Positions 1 to 8,614 of a stretch of 64,000 nucleotides of DNA are shown piece after piece. A program made the translations under genes and the position numbers. Within the stretch, counting starts at the first letter, position 1, and the number at the start of each line of letters is the position of its first letter. The stretch is from contig JADHYV010000007.1 of NCBI GenBank assembly GCA_027604705.1, positions 186,001 to 250,000 of the forward strand, in the 5' to 3' direction. The notes below the pieces were generated by a model, which worked only from the letters and a program-made list of their open reading frames with translations, did no database searches and was not told where the DNA came from. Source of the stretch: Allomyces arbusculus. Its lineage: Eukaryota > Blastocladiomycota > Blastocladiomycetes > Blastocladiales > Blastocladiaceae.

Positions 1-1093
1 CTCTGATGACCTCGTGTATGCCGCCGCGCGCCGGTCGGCGAGCCGCCGGTCAAGCCAGCGCCGACGCGCAAGACCGACCACAGCCATGCTGCTCGCGTCG
101 TCGTCGGGCGACGGCGAGTCGGCGACGGCCCGCGTGCGCTACGAGGCCGATGCGGACAACCAGTTGTCGCTGTCGTTCCTGACATCGCTCTCCGCACGGC
201 AGTACGTCCCAGGCATCGCGTCGCCCGTCTCGTCCAACGCGCCAAGCACCTGCTCCGACGACAGCCAGGCCGTATCGAGTCCCGCCGCGGCCGTAGCCGC
301 AGCAGCAGCCGCGCGCGCGCGAAGCGCATCGACGGGCCCCTGGGCAACTCCACCGCCATCGCGCGGGTGGTCGACGCCGCCGCTGATCCCGGAAGAGGAC
401 GAGGACGGCAATCCGCGGTGGACGCTACCACCCGACATTGTCGCCGACGCCGCCGGCACGTCGCGGTCCAAGTCGCGCAATTCCGATCCGACCAGGCCGC
501 GGTTCAGTATGGTGCGGAGTATGCTGCGTGCGCTCAACGCATTCAAGTCGTCGGCCGACCCGCCACCGTCGGCGGCCCCGGCGAAACCGCCCCCACCTCC
601 ACTGCCGACATCGCCGCTCCCGCCCATCACCCGCGACCTCGGGCCGTACCCGGACGAATCGATCCCCGCCAACCCGGCATTGTTACATTGGAAAACGCTC
701 GCGTCGGCGCACGTTGCCGGTGGCGCACCACGGATGGCTGACCTGGTTGCGGCCGCCGCGCGGCACCGGGTTGCTGCGCGGTCATTATCGCGCGCGCCGA
801 ACCGGTCGGTCTCGCGCGCGCGTACGTCGCGACCGCCCGACGCGCACCGCGAGGCACGGCGGTCACTGTCGAGGTCGATTGATGCGACGCTGAAAGTCGC
901 GCCAAGTGCGGCGTGGCGCCGGACGGGGCAGCCGAGTGTGGTCACGCGCGCGTCGCTGCTTGGGACCGGATGGATTGGGGCGCATAGGTCGAGTCTCGCG
1001 GCGGTCGCGATCCCAGAGGAGGGAGCGGAGGGCGCAGTTGCGAGTGCGGCGGAGGTGGACGGGGTGAATAGCGCCGTGTATCATCCGGATTGA
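1..1093 (+). CDS. C-terminal part of a Ser/Arg/Pro/Ala-rich protein of unknown function
   Basis: The frame is open at the left edge and runs to a TGA at 1091-1093, so this is the last (or only visible) exon of a gene starting outside the window. About 363 codons are visible. The protein is low in complexity: a basic Arg/Ser-rich start, an Ala run, a Pro-rich block (around residues 185-205) and repeated Arg-Ser motifs such as SLSRAPNRSVSRARTS. The last 60 residues (containing LLGTGWIGAH) look more ordered. Third positions are strongly G/C as in neighbouring genes, which argues for real coding. I recognise no domain. The Arg/Ser repeats and acidic patch (PEEDEDG) would fit a disordered phosphoprotein, but that is inference. 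It converges with noxR on the other strand. Confidence 0.55.
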   Translation, partial: SDDLVYAAARRSASRRSSQRRRARPTTAMLLASSSGDGESATARVRYEADADNQLSLSFLTSLSARQYVPGIASPVSSNAPSTCSDDSQAVSSPAAAVAAAAAARARSASTGPWATPPPSRGWSTPPLIPEEDEDGNPRWTLPPDIVADAAGTSRSKSRNSDPTRPRFSMVRSMLRALNAFKSSADPPPSAAPAKPPPPPLPTSPLPPITRDLGPYPDESIPANPALLHWKTLASAHVAGGAPRMADLVAAAARHRVAARSLSRAPNRSVSRARTSRPPDAHREARRSLSRSIDATLKVAPSAAWRRTGQPSVVTRASLLGTGWIGAHRSSLAAVAIPEEGAEGAVASAAEVDGVNSAVYHPD

Positions 1094-1511
1094 ACGATGC
1101 GTGGATGAATGGAGGGGTGTCGGGGCATGTAACAGTAATCCATCTTTTTATTGCCCGTTTTTGCAACTCTCAATTCTCTTCTTTTGTCTTGGAGTGTTTG
1201 GGGTGATAGTCCCAAGTTGCAAAGTCGCGTTCAGTTGAGTCCACCACCTTGATTGTCAACATGATTTGAATCCGCAACGACGGAACCGGATCACCTTTGT
1301 CGTGCATGATGGATTTACGGCACTCATTCTCTTTGACGATAGATGACAACGCTGGGTTCCAATCATGGCCACGGATCACGTTGATTCAACCGCATTTCTG
1401 CCCGTTTTACAGGTGCCGCATTCATGTTCCCTCTTCAGTTCCCCCTTTTTGGTTCACAACAGCGATAAAAAGCCCAACGTTATGTACAATGTCCACCCCT
1501 TCCACGCTCGC
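1094..1511. other. Convergent 3' intergenic region
   Basis: About 420 bases between the stop of the partial plus-strand gene and the stop of noxR. It is more A/T-rich than the flanking exons and holds T- and A-rich stretches that may serve as 3' untranslated sequence. I see no gene in it. Confidence 0.5.
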
Positions 1512-2976
1512 TCACTGGCACCATACTTCAATCTTGTTCTCGTCCGCGGCCAAACTGCGCGCGAGCACCAAATCGTCGTCGTCGGTCATCGACACGAGCT
1601 CGCCGTCCTCGTCGCGGAACCGTACGCGGAACTGCGTCTCTTGGAACTTGTCCTCGATCTTATCTAACATTTCGTCAAACGACGCGTCGCCCGGCAACAG
1701 CAACACGCGTGTGTCGCCGTCGAAATGCACCTTGACGCGCAACTACACAAACACCTAATGTCAGCCTCGAGACCCCTCCTCACACCCGTTCATTGACGGC
1801 AGCATACCTTGCCGGCGATCACGCTCTCTTTGGAATACATTGACGGCGCATACTCGCTCCCACCTGACCCGCGCCGCGCCGGCGTCGGGTCGTACGGTGA
1901 CCGTACGCGCGCTGGTGCAGGGCTCGGCATCCGCCGTGACGGTGGCGGTGGAGTTGGCGTGCCGCGCCCACGGAGCGACGCGTCGCTTCCGCGGCGGCCG
2001 TACCGTGCCGGCGCAGGGGAGGTTGGTGATGTGCGGTTAGGCGGGGCGCTAGGGCGGCGCCCACGCGCGTCCGTGTCGACACGCGGCAGAGACGATGGTG
2101 GGGAAGTGCGTTCGAGCGTGCGGATTGGCTTGATGTCGGGCTCGGGGTCCTGTGCATGCGAAACTTGGGATTCAGCTTGGTGCGTAGTGCATGCGCGCGG
2201 TCAGCAGAAGCAGGTTCGACTAGCGTACCGGTACAACCCCCCGCGCGCCCTGAAACTCGACAAAATTATCACTCGTATTGCGCGCGGCAATCACGCGACT
2301 CTTGCCCATATAGTCCACCCGGTCGGCATTCGCGATCTTGGCTGGCGGCGGGCGGTACACCAGCTTCAGCGGCACCAGGAACGCGCGGCACCCGCTTCCG
2401 CGTGCGCGAATCGCGTCGTCAATCTTGCCGTGGTCGGGCGTTTTCTTACCCTGGGCGGCCTCGGCCAAGTCGTCCATGGCCGCATCGTCGTCGCCGACGG
2501 CAAAGCTCGCGAGCGCGCGGTTGTAGAGAATCTCGCACGCGTAGAGCCGGTATGCGAGGCCGAGCTGCGTGTAGTCGATCAAATAGTTGCCGCGAAGGAA
2601 CAGGAGGGCGTCGTGGAAGCATGCGTGCGCGTCGTCATATTCGCCGAGCTGGTAGTGGCAGACCCCTTTTTGGAAGTAGGCGACGGAAAGATAGTTGTCA
2701 CAGAGAACGGCGTCGTTGTAGGCGAGGATCTGTGCGAACATCAAGGCAAGGGTTAGGAATCAACAAGGAATCAATCAGCACGCGCGTGGGTGCGTGTGAG
2801 CGTACCGCGTCTTCAAGCTGCCCCATGCCTTGGAAGATCATGCCCATGTTGAAAAAGATCTTGGACGAGTCGGCAATCGGCTGGAACAGGTCGAGTGCAA
2901 GCTCATAGTCGCCCGCGTCATAAGCCTTGACGGCCTCATCCCATTGCACCAGCTCCTGCTTGAGCGACATGGCCAT
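1512..2976 (-). CDS. noxR: NoxR, p67phox-like regulatory subunit of fungal NADPH oxidase
   Basis: NoxR activates fungal Nox enzymes by binding GTP-Rac through its TPR domain, at membranes where superoxide is made. Exons on the minus strand are 2976-2806, 2729-2229, 2149-1808 and 1742-1512, giving 414 aa with all junctions in phase 0. The start (MAMSLKQELVQWDEAVKAYD) matches the family N-terminus. TPR repeats fill residues 1-150 (IFFNMGMIFQGMGQLEDA, AYFQKGVCHYQLGEYDDA). An activation-domain-like segment follows, then a Ser/Pro-rich linker. The C-terminus is a PB1 domain (LRVKVHFDGDTRVLLLPGD, then FRVRFRDEDGELVSMTDDDD with the acidic OPCA-type cluster). No SH3 domain is present, as in fungal NoxR and unlike animal p67phox. 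No Nox catalytic gene lies in the window. The exon 2/3 junction is the least certain; an alternative acceptor nearby would alter a few residues. Confidence 0.88.
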
Positions 2977-4004
2977 TTCGCGGGAAGTTGGCGGGTGGAG
3001 AAGATGTGCGATGCCGTGCTCCTGATCTTGCCGCGGGCCACGTCGTCGGTGTGGTCGTCGTCGGTGCTGTCGCCGTTCGAACGGTCGGCCGTTGCTGCTG
3101 TTGCGATGTTTTGAGTGAAGTCAAAAGAGAAGAGACTGGTCAACTTCTCCACCGTCTTCGTCATCGTGAACGTCTCCACGGTCGTCACCAACTAGCCGGC
3201 GCTGTTCTCTCTCGCCCAACGCGGGCCGGCGGCTTGCGCTGACGTCCCTCCGTTGGCGCTCGAATTTTCCGCTCAAACTGACATTATCATAAGCCAGTTT
3301 GTCGGCGCGCCCTATGATCGAGATCATTGAGCGACGGTCAAAGCAAAGCATGGGCAGCACTATTGATGTGCGCGCTGTTGGCGATTCATTCCATGTGTTT
3401 GTTCATGGCTGCAAGGTGATCATGAAAGGGACCGTTGTTTCATGGATTTGACGCGTGAGAGCAAACTTCATGAATTGAAAACACGAAACTAGCGACATGA
3501 GGAGCAACGCGGAGCGACGAGCAGCAAGAACGCGCCCATAATGGCGGGCGACAACAGCATTCAACAGCAGGGATAGTAAGCGCAAAGCGAGAGGAAGGGA
3601 GCGATAGTGATTGCCAGATATCTGATAAATTGATGCTCGGCCGACCCTCCACTCTCCGTAACTCGTGAGAATGGATGAGAAAGTACTCGAGAAGGGAGGG
3701 AGTTCCAACGCTTGAAGCATCATCTCGCGAGCCAAAGGCAGTTCCTGCTGCTCGAAGGGCGAGATAGTGTTGTGTATCAACGAGACCAAAAAAGAATCTG
3801 AGCGATGGAGTCAAAACAATCTGACGTCCAGTCTCTTGCGAACGACGAACCTGACCATATGCAAGAGCGGCAACAGATCGACAACGCTCCACGACAATAG
3901 TTTCAACAAATCAGTTTTCAAAAAAACGTGTATTGCGTATCCGAGTCGCATCCGACCCGAACGCACGCAACCACACGCCCAACACCAGCTTTCTACGCCG
4001 CAAT
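2977..4004. other. Intergenic region upstream of noxR and downstream of rpl20
   Basis: About 1 kb between two minus-strand genes, holding the noxR promoter and 5' leader plus the rpl20 3' end. Open frames here lack family similarity and are not consistent between strands. I see no gene. Confidence 0.4.
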
Positions 4005-5211
4005 TTAGGCGAACGTCGACGGGCGGTTGGCGACAAAGAGCGACGAGTAGCGCTTCGAGGCCGGGCGCAGGACGCGGTGCGGCAGCGGGAACTTGAGCTT
4101 CGGGTCGAGCAGCTGCTGAATGTAGGGGCGGCGCACGTCCTTGGCGGCGACCTCCGCAACGCGGATGATCTGCACCGACCGGAAGCGCGAGCGGTGGCGC
4201 GCGGCCATGTCCTGGTAGCACGCGAAGACGGCCTGCGTGCGGGTCATCTCGCGGTACTCCTTGTACATGTTGTGCGTGCCCGAGCGCGAGTCGTAGCGCA
4301 GCCAGATGCCGAACGTCTTGACCTGCGTCGGCTTCTTCTCGAAGATCTGGCAAAATCACAGCAAATCGGTCAGTTTCCCGCTCCAAACGTTGCCAATGGT
4401 ACTGAATCGGGTTGTGCTCACCTCGTTGACGGCAACAATCTCGCCCGTGGCCTTCTTGACCTTGCGGAACTTCTTAAGGAAGTACCAGAAGCGCGACTTG
4501 GCAACCACCTTGTTGGGCGCAAAGATGCGCATGCGGTAGAGGGTCGGGTTCGCGTCAACAGCCGACGCCTGCTTGCGGCCAATGACCTGGTACTCGTGGA
4601 ACTGCAAAAAGCGAGCAATCCAGTGTCTGGGTCAGCGGGACCATTCCCCTCAACGACGAATTGATCGGAAACACCGCGAACAACGCAAGCGGCAAACACA
4701 ACGGAAAAGCGAGCTTGATCACCACCACCGTCACGACCAGCGATTCCACCAAAAGGACGACAGCGACGTTGCGGGGTCAAAGTTCGACACACCGCCCAGA
4801 ATCGCTCAGAGTCAAAACGCATAGCACTCTGTCCGCTCGAAATGGACGGCCCGCCGAGATTCGGTGGGAAAGTCGAATCGCAGCGTCGTGGTCCGAATGG
4901 TGGCCACGCCAGTCCATCCGTCAGAACCCGAGCAAAAAGGTCACCCCGCCTCATCTTCCCGAGTGGGGTCGCAACGGCCGTTCATTCGTCTGGCGAGCCA
5001 GACAAGATGACGATCGTTGCGGCAAGGGTGACCGTTTTGGAGCGTTCGGATCGTCGGTCGTCGGTTCGCAGGCCGGTGGGCAGCGAAGGGGGTGGGTGGT
5101 TCGTGGTCGGCCGGGTGGTGGGGACGGCGATGGTGTTGGGTCGTTCGTGCGCCGTTGCGTTGCGGTTGCGATGTTGCGGTCGAGGAGCGGTCGGCAACAT
5201 ACGCGCGACAT
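4005..5211 (-). CDS. rpl20: 60S ribosomal protein eL20 (L18a/L20 family)
   Basis: A structural protein of the large ribosomal subunit. Exons are 5211-5203 (nine bases, coding Met-Ser-Arg), 4601-4422 and 4346-4005, giving 176 aa, the same length as human RPL18A. After splicing the protein starts [13 protein letters not shown] and carries the family blocks [40 protein letters not shown] and [11 protein letters not shown]. The long first intron (about 600 nt) directly after a three-codon exon is typical of ribosomal protein genes. The donor after exon 1 is GTATGT and junctions are in phase 0. The start exon was chosen because it gives the conserved MSR-x-x-EYQVIGR N-terminus; no other upstream ATG does so. 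It is divergently transcribed from the peroxiredoxin gene and probably shares the promoter region with it. Confidence 0.93.
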
Positions 5212-5796
5212 GTCGACGGATGGCTCAGTCAACTTGCGTGAGTGGCCGTGATAGAAAGAGGGAGCACGACATTGGCGGGCGTCACCCAGCGTTGCGTGCT
5301 GCCTGCTGCGGTGGGCCAAAGGCAGGGAAGTGATGCACGAAGCATCTGAGCGTTGCGGTAGAAGTTCACGTGGACGAGGCGTCCCGGCGGTGGAGTGGGG
5401 GACAGTGTTGACCGCCAGACACGTGCACCTGAGCTGCGCCATGTTCCACGGCGATCGCGTTGCTGGTGGTCGTGCCTTTCTTTTGCACGCGAATCTGCAT
5501 CCGCCGTCGTGCACGTCGCGCTGGACATCAGCACGACGACGAGCTCGCTGCCAGCGTGCAGCGCCGCGGCGTGCCCACCATCGATATGCGGCCGCGACGG
5601 GTCGGATGCTGATCAGCGCGGGGGGGCGGGATCGATGAGCGGAAGGAGGTGCGGGATTGCCAGATTGGTCAGTTTCGTGCCGTCACAAACACGCGCGCGT
5701 GCCCGAACCAACCCGCGTCGGCCGTGCCACTATAAAAACGTTGCTACCCCGCGTCCCCGCTCGTCTCTCCAGTCTTTCGATTGAAGTCCAAGCACC
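5212..5796. promoter_or_regulatory. Divergent promoter region of rpl20 and the peroxiredoxin gene
   Basis: 585 bases between two divergent start codons. A TATA box (TATAAAA, 5731-5737, plus strand) lies 60-66 bases before the peroxiredoxin ATG, a spacing that fits a short 5' leader. No matching TATA box is obvious on the rpl20 side, as is usual for ribosomal protein promoters. Confidence 0.55.
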
Positions 5797-6684
5797 ATGT
5801 GTACGTGCTGCCCGACCCTGAGTACTTGCATAGCACATGCGAGAGCTGTACCGCGACGACGACGCGCGGACCATGGATCAACCAAACGACCAGCTCGAGC
5901 GAATGCCTGAATGCAACGCGCTGGCGCCTCGGCGCGTTTGAGCGCTAGACAGTGCGAGCGCTAGCATGCGTCCGATCGAGCTTGCCGTTGTTGGCAGCGT
6001 GTCGCGTCGTGTTCACCAGCGACCTCGGCGAATCTTGCGGTTTTTGAGCACGCGAAGCTGATCCGACTCGACTCTCCAACTTTAGCGAACCTCATTGGCA
6101 AGCCCGCCCCCGCCTTCTCGGCCCCCGCCGTCCTCCCCTCGGGCGAGATCAAGACCGTCTCGCTCGCCGACTTCAAGGGCAAGTGGGTCGTGCTCGTCTT
6201 CTACCCGCTCGACTTCACGTTCGTGTGCCCGACGGAGCTGCTCGGCTTCTCGGACGCGGTCTCGAAGTTTGAGGCCATCAACACGGTCGTTCTCGGCGTC
6301 TCGTGCGACTCGGAGTACTCGCACCTCGCCTGGATCAACACGCCGCGCAAGCAGGGCGGTCTTGGCCCCAACTTCCAGCTGCCGCTCGTTGCCGACCGCA
6401 ACCTGTCGATGGCTCGCAACTACAACGTGCTGATCGAGGCGGAGGGCCATCCGTTGCGTGGGACGATTTTGATTAACCCCGAGGGCGTTGTGTCGTCGAT
6501 CATGGTCAACGACACGCCCGTCGGCCGCTCGATTGACGAAACGATTCGTCTCGTCGAGGCGTTCCAGTTCACGGCCAAGCACGGTGAGGTCTGCCCCGTC
6601 AACTTCAAGGCCTCGGAGCGCAAGGCTGGTCTCATTGCGGACCCGACCAAGGCCAAGGAGTACTTTGCCGCCGTCAACAACTGA
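5797..6684 (+). CDS. Typical 2-Cys peroxiredoxin (Tsa1/Prx1 class)
   Basis: A thiol peroxidase that reduces H2O2 with electrons from thioredoxin, normally cytosolic. Exon 1 is only ATGT (5797-5800). The intron is 5801-6085 and exon 2 runs 6086-6684, giving 200 aa that start MSNLIGKPAPAFSAPAVLP. The peroxidatic Cys sits in DFTFVCPTELL and the resolving Cys in HGEVCPVNF. Both hallmarks of hyperoxidation-sensitive eukaryotic enzymes are present: GGLG (KQGGLGPNF) and the C-terminal YF (AKEYFAAVNN). The length matches the family, so TGA at 6682-6684 is the normal stop. Oddly, the same frame stays open for 50 more codons with strongly coding-like composition up to TAG at 6835-6837 (separate entry). 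The four-base first exon is supported by reading phase and by the canonical N-terminus it restores. Confidence 0.95.
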
Positions 6685-6837
6685 CTGGCCGAAGAGACCA
6701 ACGACGTGGTCATGGGCGACGCGAGCGCGGCAGCGGTGCCGTCGAGTCCGGCGGTCAAGCGCCGCGCGGGCGAGTCCGTGGCCGCGTCGCCGACGGTTGC
6801 GGCGGCCGAGCTCAAGCGGCCGCGCATCGAGTCCTAG
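6685..6837 (+). other. Possible stop-codon readthrough extension of the peroxiredoxin
   Basis: Directly after TGA (context AAC TGA CTG) the frame continues for 50 sense codons to TAG. By my count 46 of 50 third positions are G/C against about 37 first and 30 second positions, the gradient of real coding DNA here. The T-rich 3' flank begins only after TAG. The predicted tail has two basic clusters, AVKRRAGES and ELKRPRIES, resembling a bipartite nuclear localisation signal. I found no in-frame GT-AG intron that would remove the stop. Readthrough is inference. Confidence 0.45.
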
Positions 6838-7092
6838 TCCATGATTTTTTTGTCTCTCCATTGGGCGCAGCGGTGTAAATACATGTGCGCCAGCCAATTT
6901 TTTCGAGCGACAATTTCTCATTCCAGTCTCGGGAGGCTCGGCAAGCGAAGACCATGACATGAACGAGGCGAGAGCAGTGAGTCGATCAGCTCTCGCCTGA
7001 CAAATCCACGCAGAGGAAGGTCGCCTGAGCAGGTTCAGCTGCGTGAAGCTCATTCCATCCTAGCTCCCTCGACAACCGTCGCAGCATCGACC

Positions 7093-8048
7093 ATGATGAC
7101 CAACAACGCCACGACGACCAGCACCGTCAACAGCGCGACCAACATGCTCGGCATGCCGCTGCCCGTCGACGTGTCCCGGACGCTCGTCGCCGACGTGCTT
7201 GAATTTGTCGAGGCAAAGATGGGCAGCAACGACGGTTCTCACGACGTCGAGCACGTCCTGCGCGTAACGCGCACGGCGCTGCGCATCGCGCTCGCTGAGA
7301 AGACGGCGGGCCGTGCGCCCAATGTCGATTTGGCGACCGTGGTCGTGGTCGCGCTGCTGCACGACGTGACCGATACCAAGTACACGGCCGAGTATGTCTT
7401 GGATCACATCTCTGTCACGACGGCTACCTTGTCCACCCTGCTAAACCTCCCTCGCTACGATGTTAGCCCGACCGAGGCCAACCGCGGCATTACGACCATT
7501 CTCGTCGACAAGCACGGCTACACGCCCGCGCAAGTCGCGCGCATTCTGCAGCTGATTGAGCGCATTTCGTTCCGCAAGGAGCAGGCCGTGCGTGCGGCCG
7601 CAGCGGCAGCGGGCCTCCCGCCGCCCACGATCCCGGTCGAAGTGCAGGCCGTGCAGGATGCGGACCGACTCGATGCTATTGGCGCGATTGGGATTGCGCG
7701 GTGCTTTACGTTTGGCGGGACGCGGCACCGCGCGCTCTACCAGAGCGCGGTCTCGACGAACCACGACGACCTGGTGCAGCGCACGGCGGTCGAGGGGAGT
7801 GAGGTCGGCAGCGAGGCGTCGCTGTATCACTTTTACGGTGCGTTTCGGCCTGGGGGTGCGGGGTGGAGAGTACGGGGAGATTAACCACCAGGCCGCTCAT
7901 AGAGAAGCTGTTCAAGCTCAAGGGCTTGATGAAGACGGAGACGGGCCGCGTGATGGCCGAGCGCCGGCATCAGGTCATGGCTGATTTTGTGGCCGAGTTT
8001 TGGCGCGAGGTGCACCTCGACGGCGACGACCTGCCGCTGACCGAGTAG
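7093..8048 (+). CDS. HD-domain metal-dependent phosphohydrolase (YedJ-like)
   Basis: HD hydrolases use a His-Asp metal centre to cleave phosphate esters; the natural substrate of this subfamily is not settled. Exons 7093-7837 and 7903-8048 give 296 aa. The metal ligands are visible in order: His in GSHDVEHVLRV, the HD pair in ALLHDVTDTKY, and the late Asp in QDADRLDAIGAIGI. The C-terminal exon (HFYEKLFKLKGLMKTETG) completes the family's usual ending across a 65-nt intron, and the split codon HFY-E confirms the junction. ATG at 7093 is immediately followed by a second ATG at 7096; either could be used. There is a Thr/Asn-rich leader of about 20 residues. The gene lies about 400 bases after the peroxiredoxin on the same strand but is separately transcribed as far as I can tell. 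Confidence 0.85.
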
Positions 8049-8614
8049 GTCGGTGCGCGTGGACCAAGGGCCTCGATCTTGAGCGAAAACGATGAGTGGC
8101 GGGTGCTTTTTCTTGGGAGTGCTGGGAGTGCTGTTCGCAAACGTGTAACATCAAGCGTTATTGCATTATAATGCCCATGATGATAATGGCCTTGAGGACG
8201 TTGAAACACCCCGCAGACGAGAAACGACGGCTGACCAACAACGGCCTCACTGTGCAAAATGCTCAGGGGCCACGGACGGCCGACAAGCTGTTCGCCACGC
8301 AAATCAAGTCGGCCAACCATTCCGCTTCCCGCGACCCTCCAGCATTCGCACGGCACTTGCTCCCCGCCCAGCCTGACTGGCAGCACTCTTATCAGGTAGC
8401 ACTCAGCTCTCTTTCGATACCCATTGCCTCCGCCGCCGCCGAGTTGCGAGAACGGCACCAGTGTGACCCCATCACGACACTCCGATGCACGCTCGCTTTG
8501 ACCGGCAGACGAGAACGTCACTGATCTCATCGTTTCTGCGCTTTATATTTAGTTTTCGACCGACCCATCCCCAGTCTCTCGCCCTCTCGCTTGTGCTACC
8601 GCATCCACCTCGCC
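8049..8614 (+). promoter_or_regulatory. Intergenic region and probable promoter of the mitofusin gene
   Basis: 566 bases between the HD-domain gene and the mitofusin start. A TATA-like motif (TTTATATTT, about 8542-8550) lies some 65-70 bases before the ATG at 8615. Nothing else recognisable is present. Confidence 0.35.

Noticed and set aside
6640-6725. An alternative intron that would splice out the peroxiredoxin TGA
   Set aside because: The only GT-AG pairs around the stop are 22-37 nt apart and the longer ones do not keep the frame; readthrough is the simpler reading.
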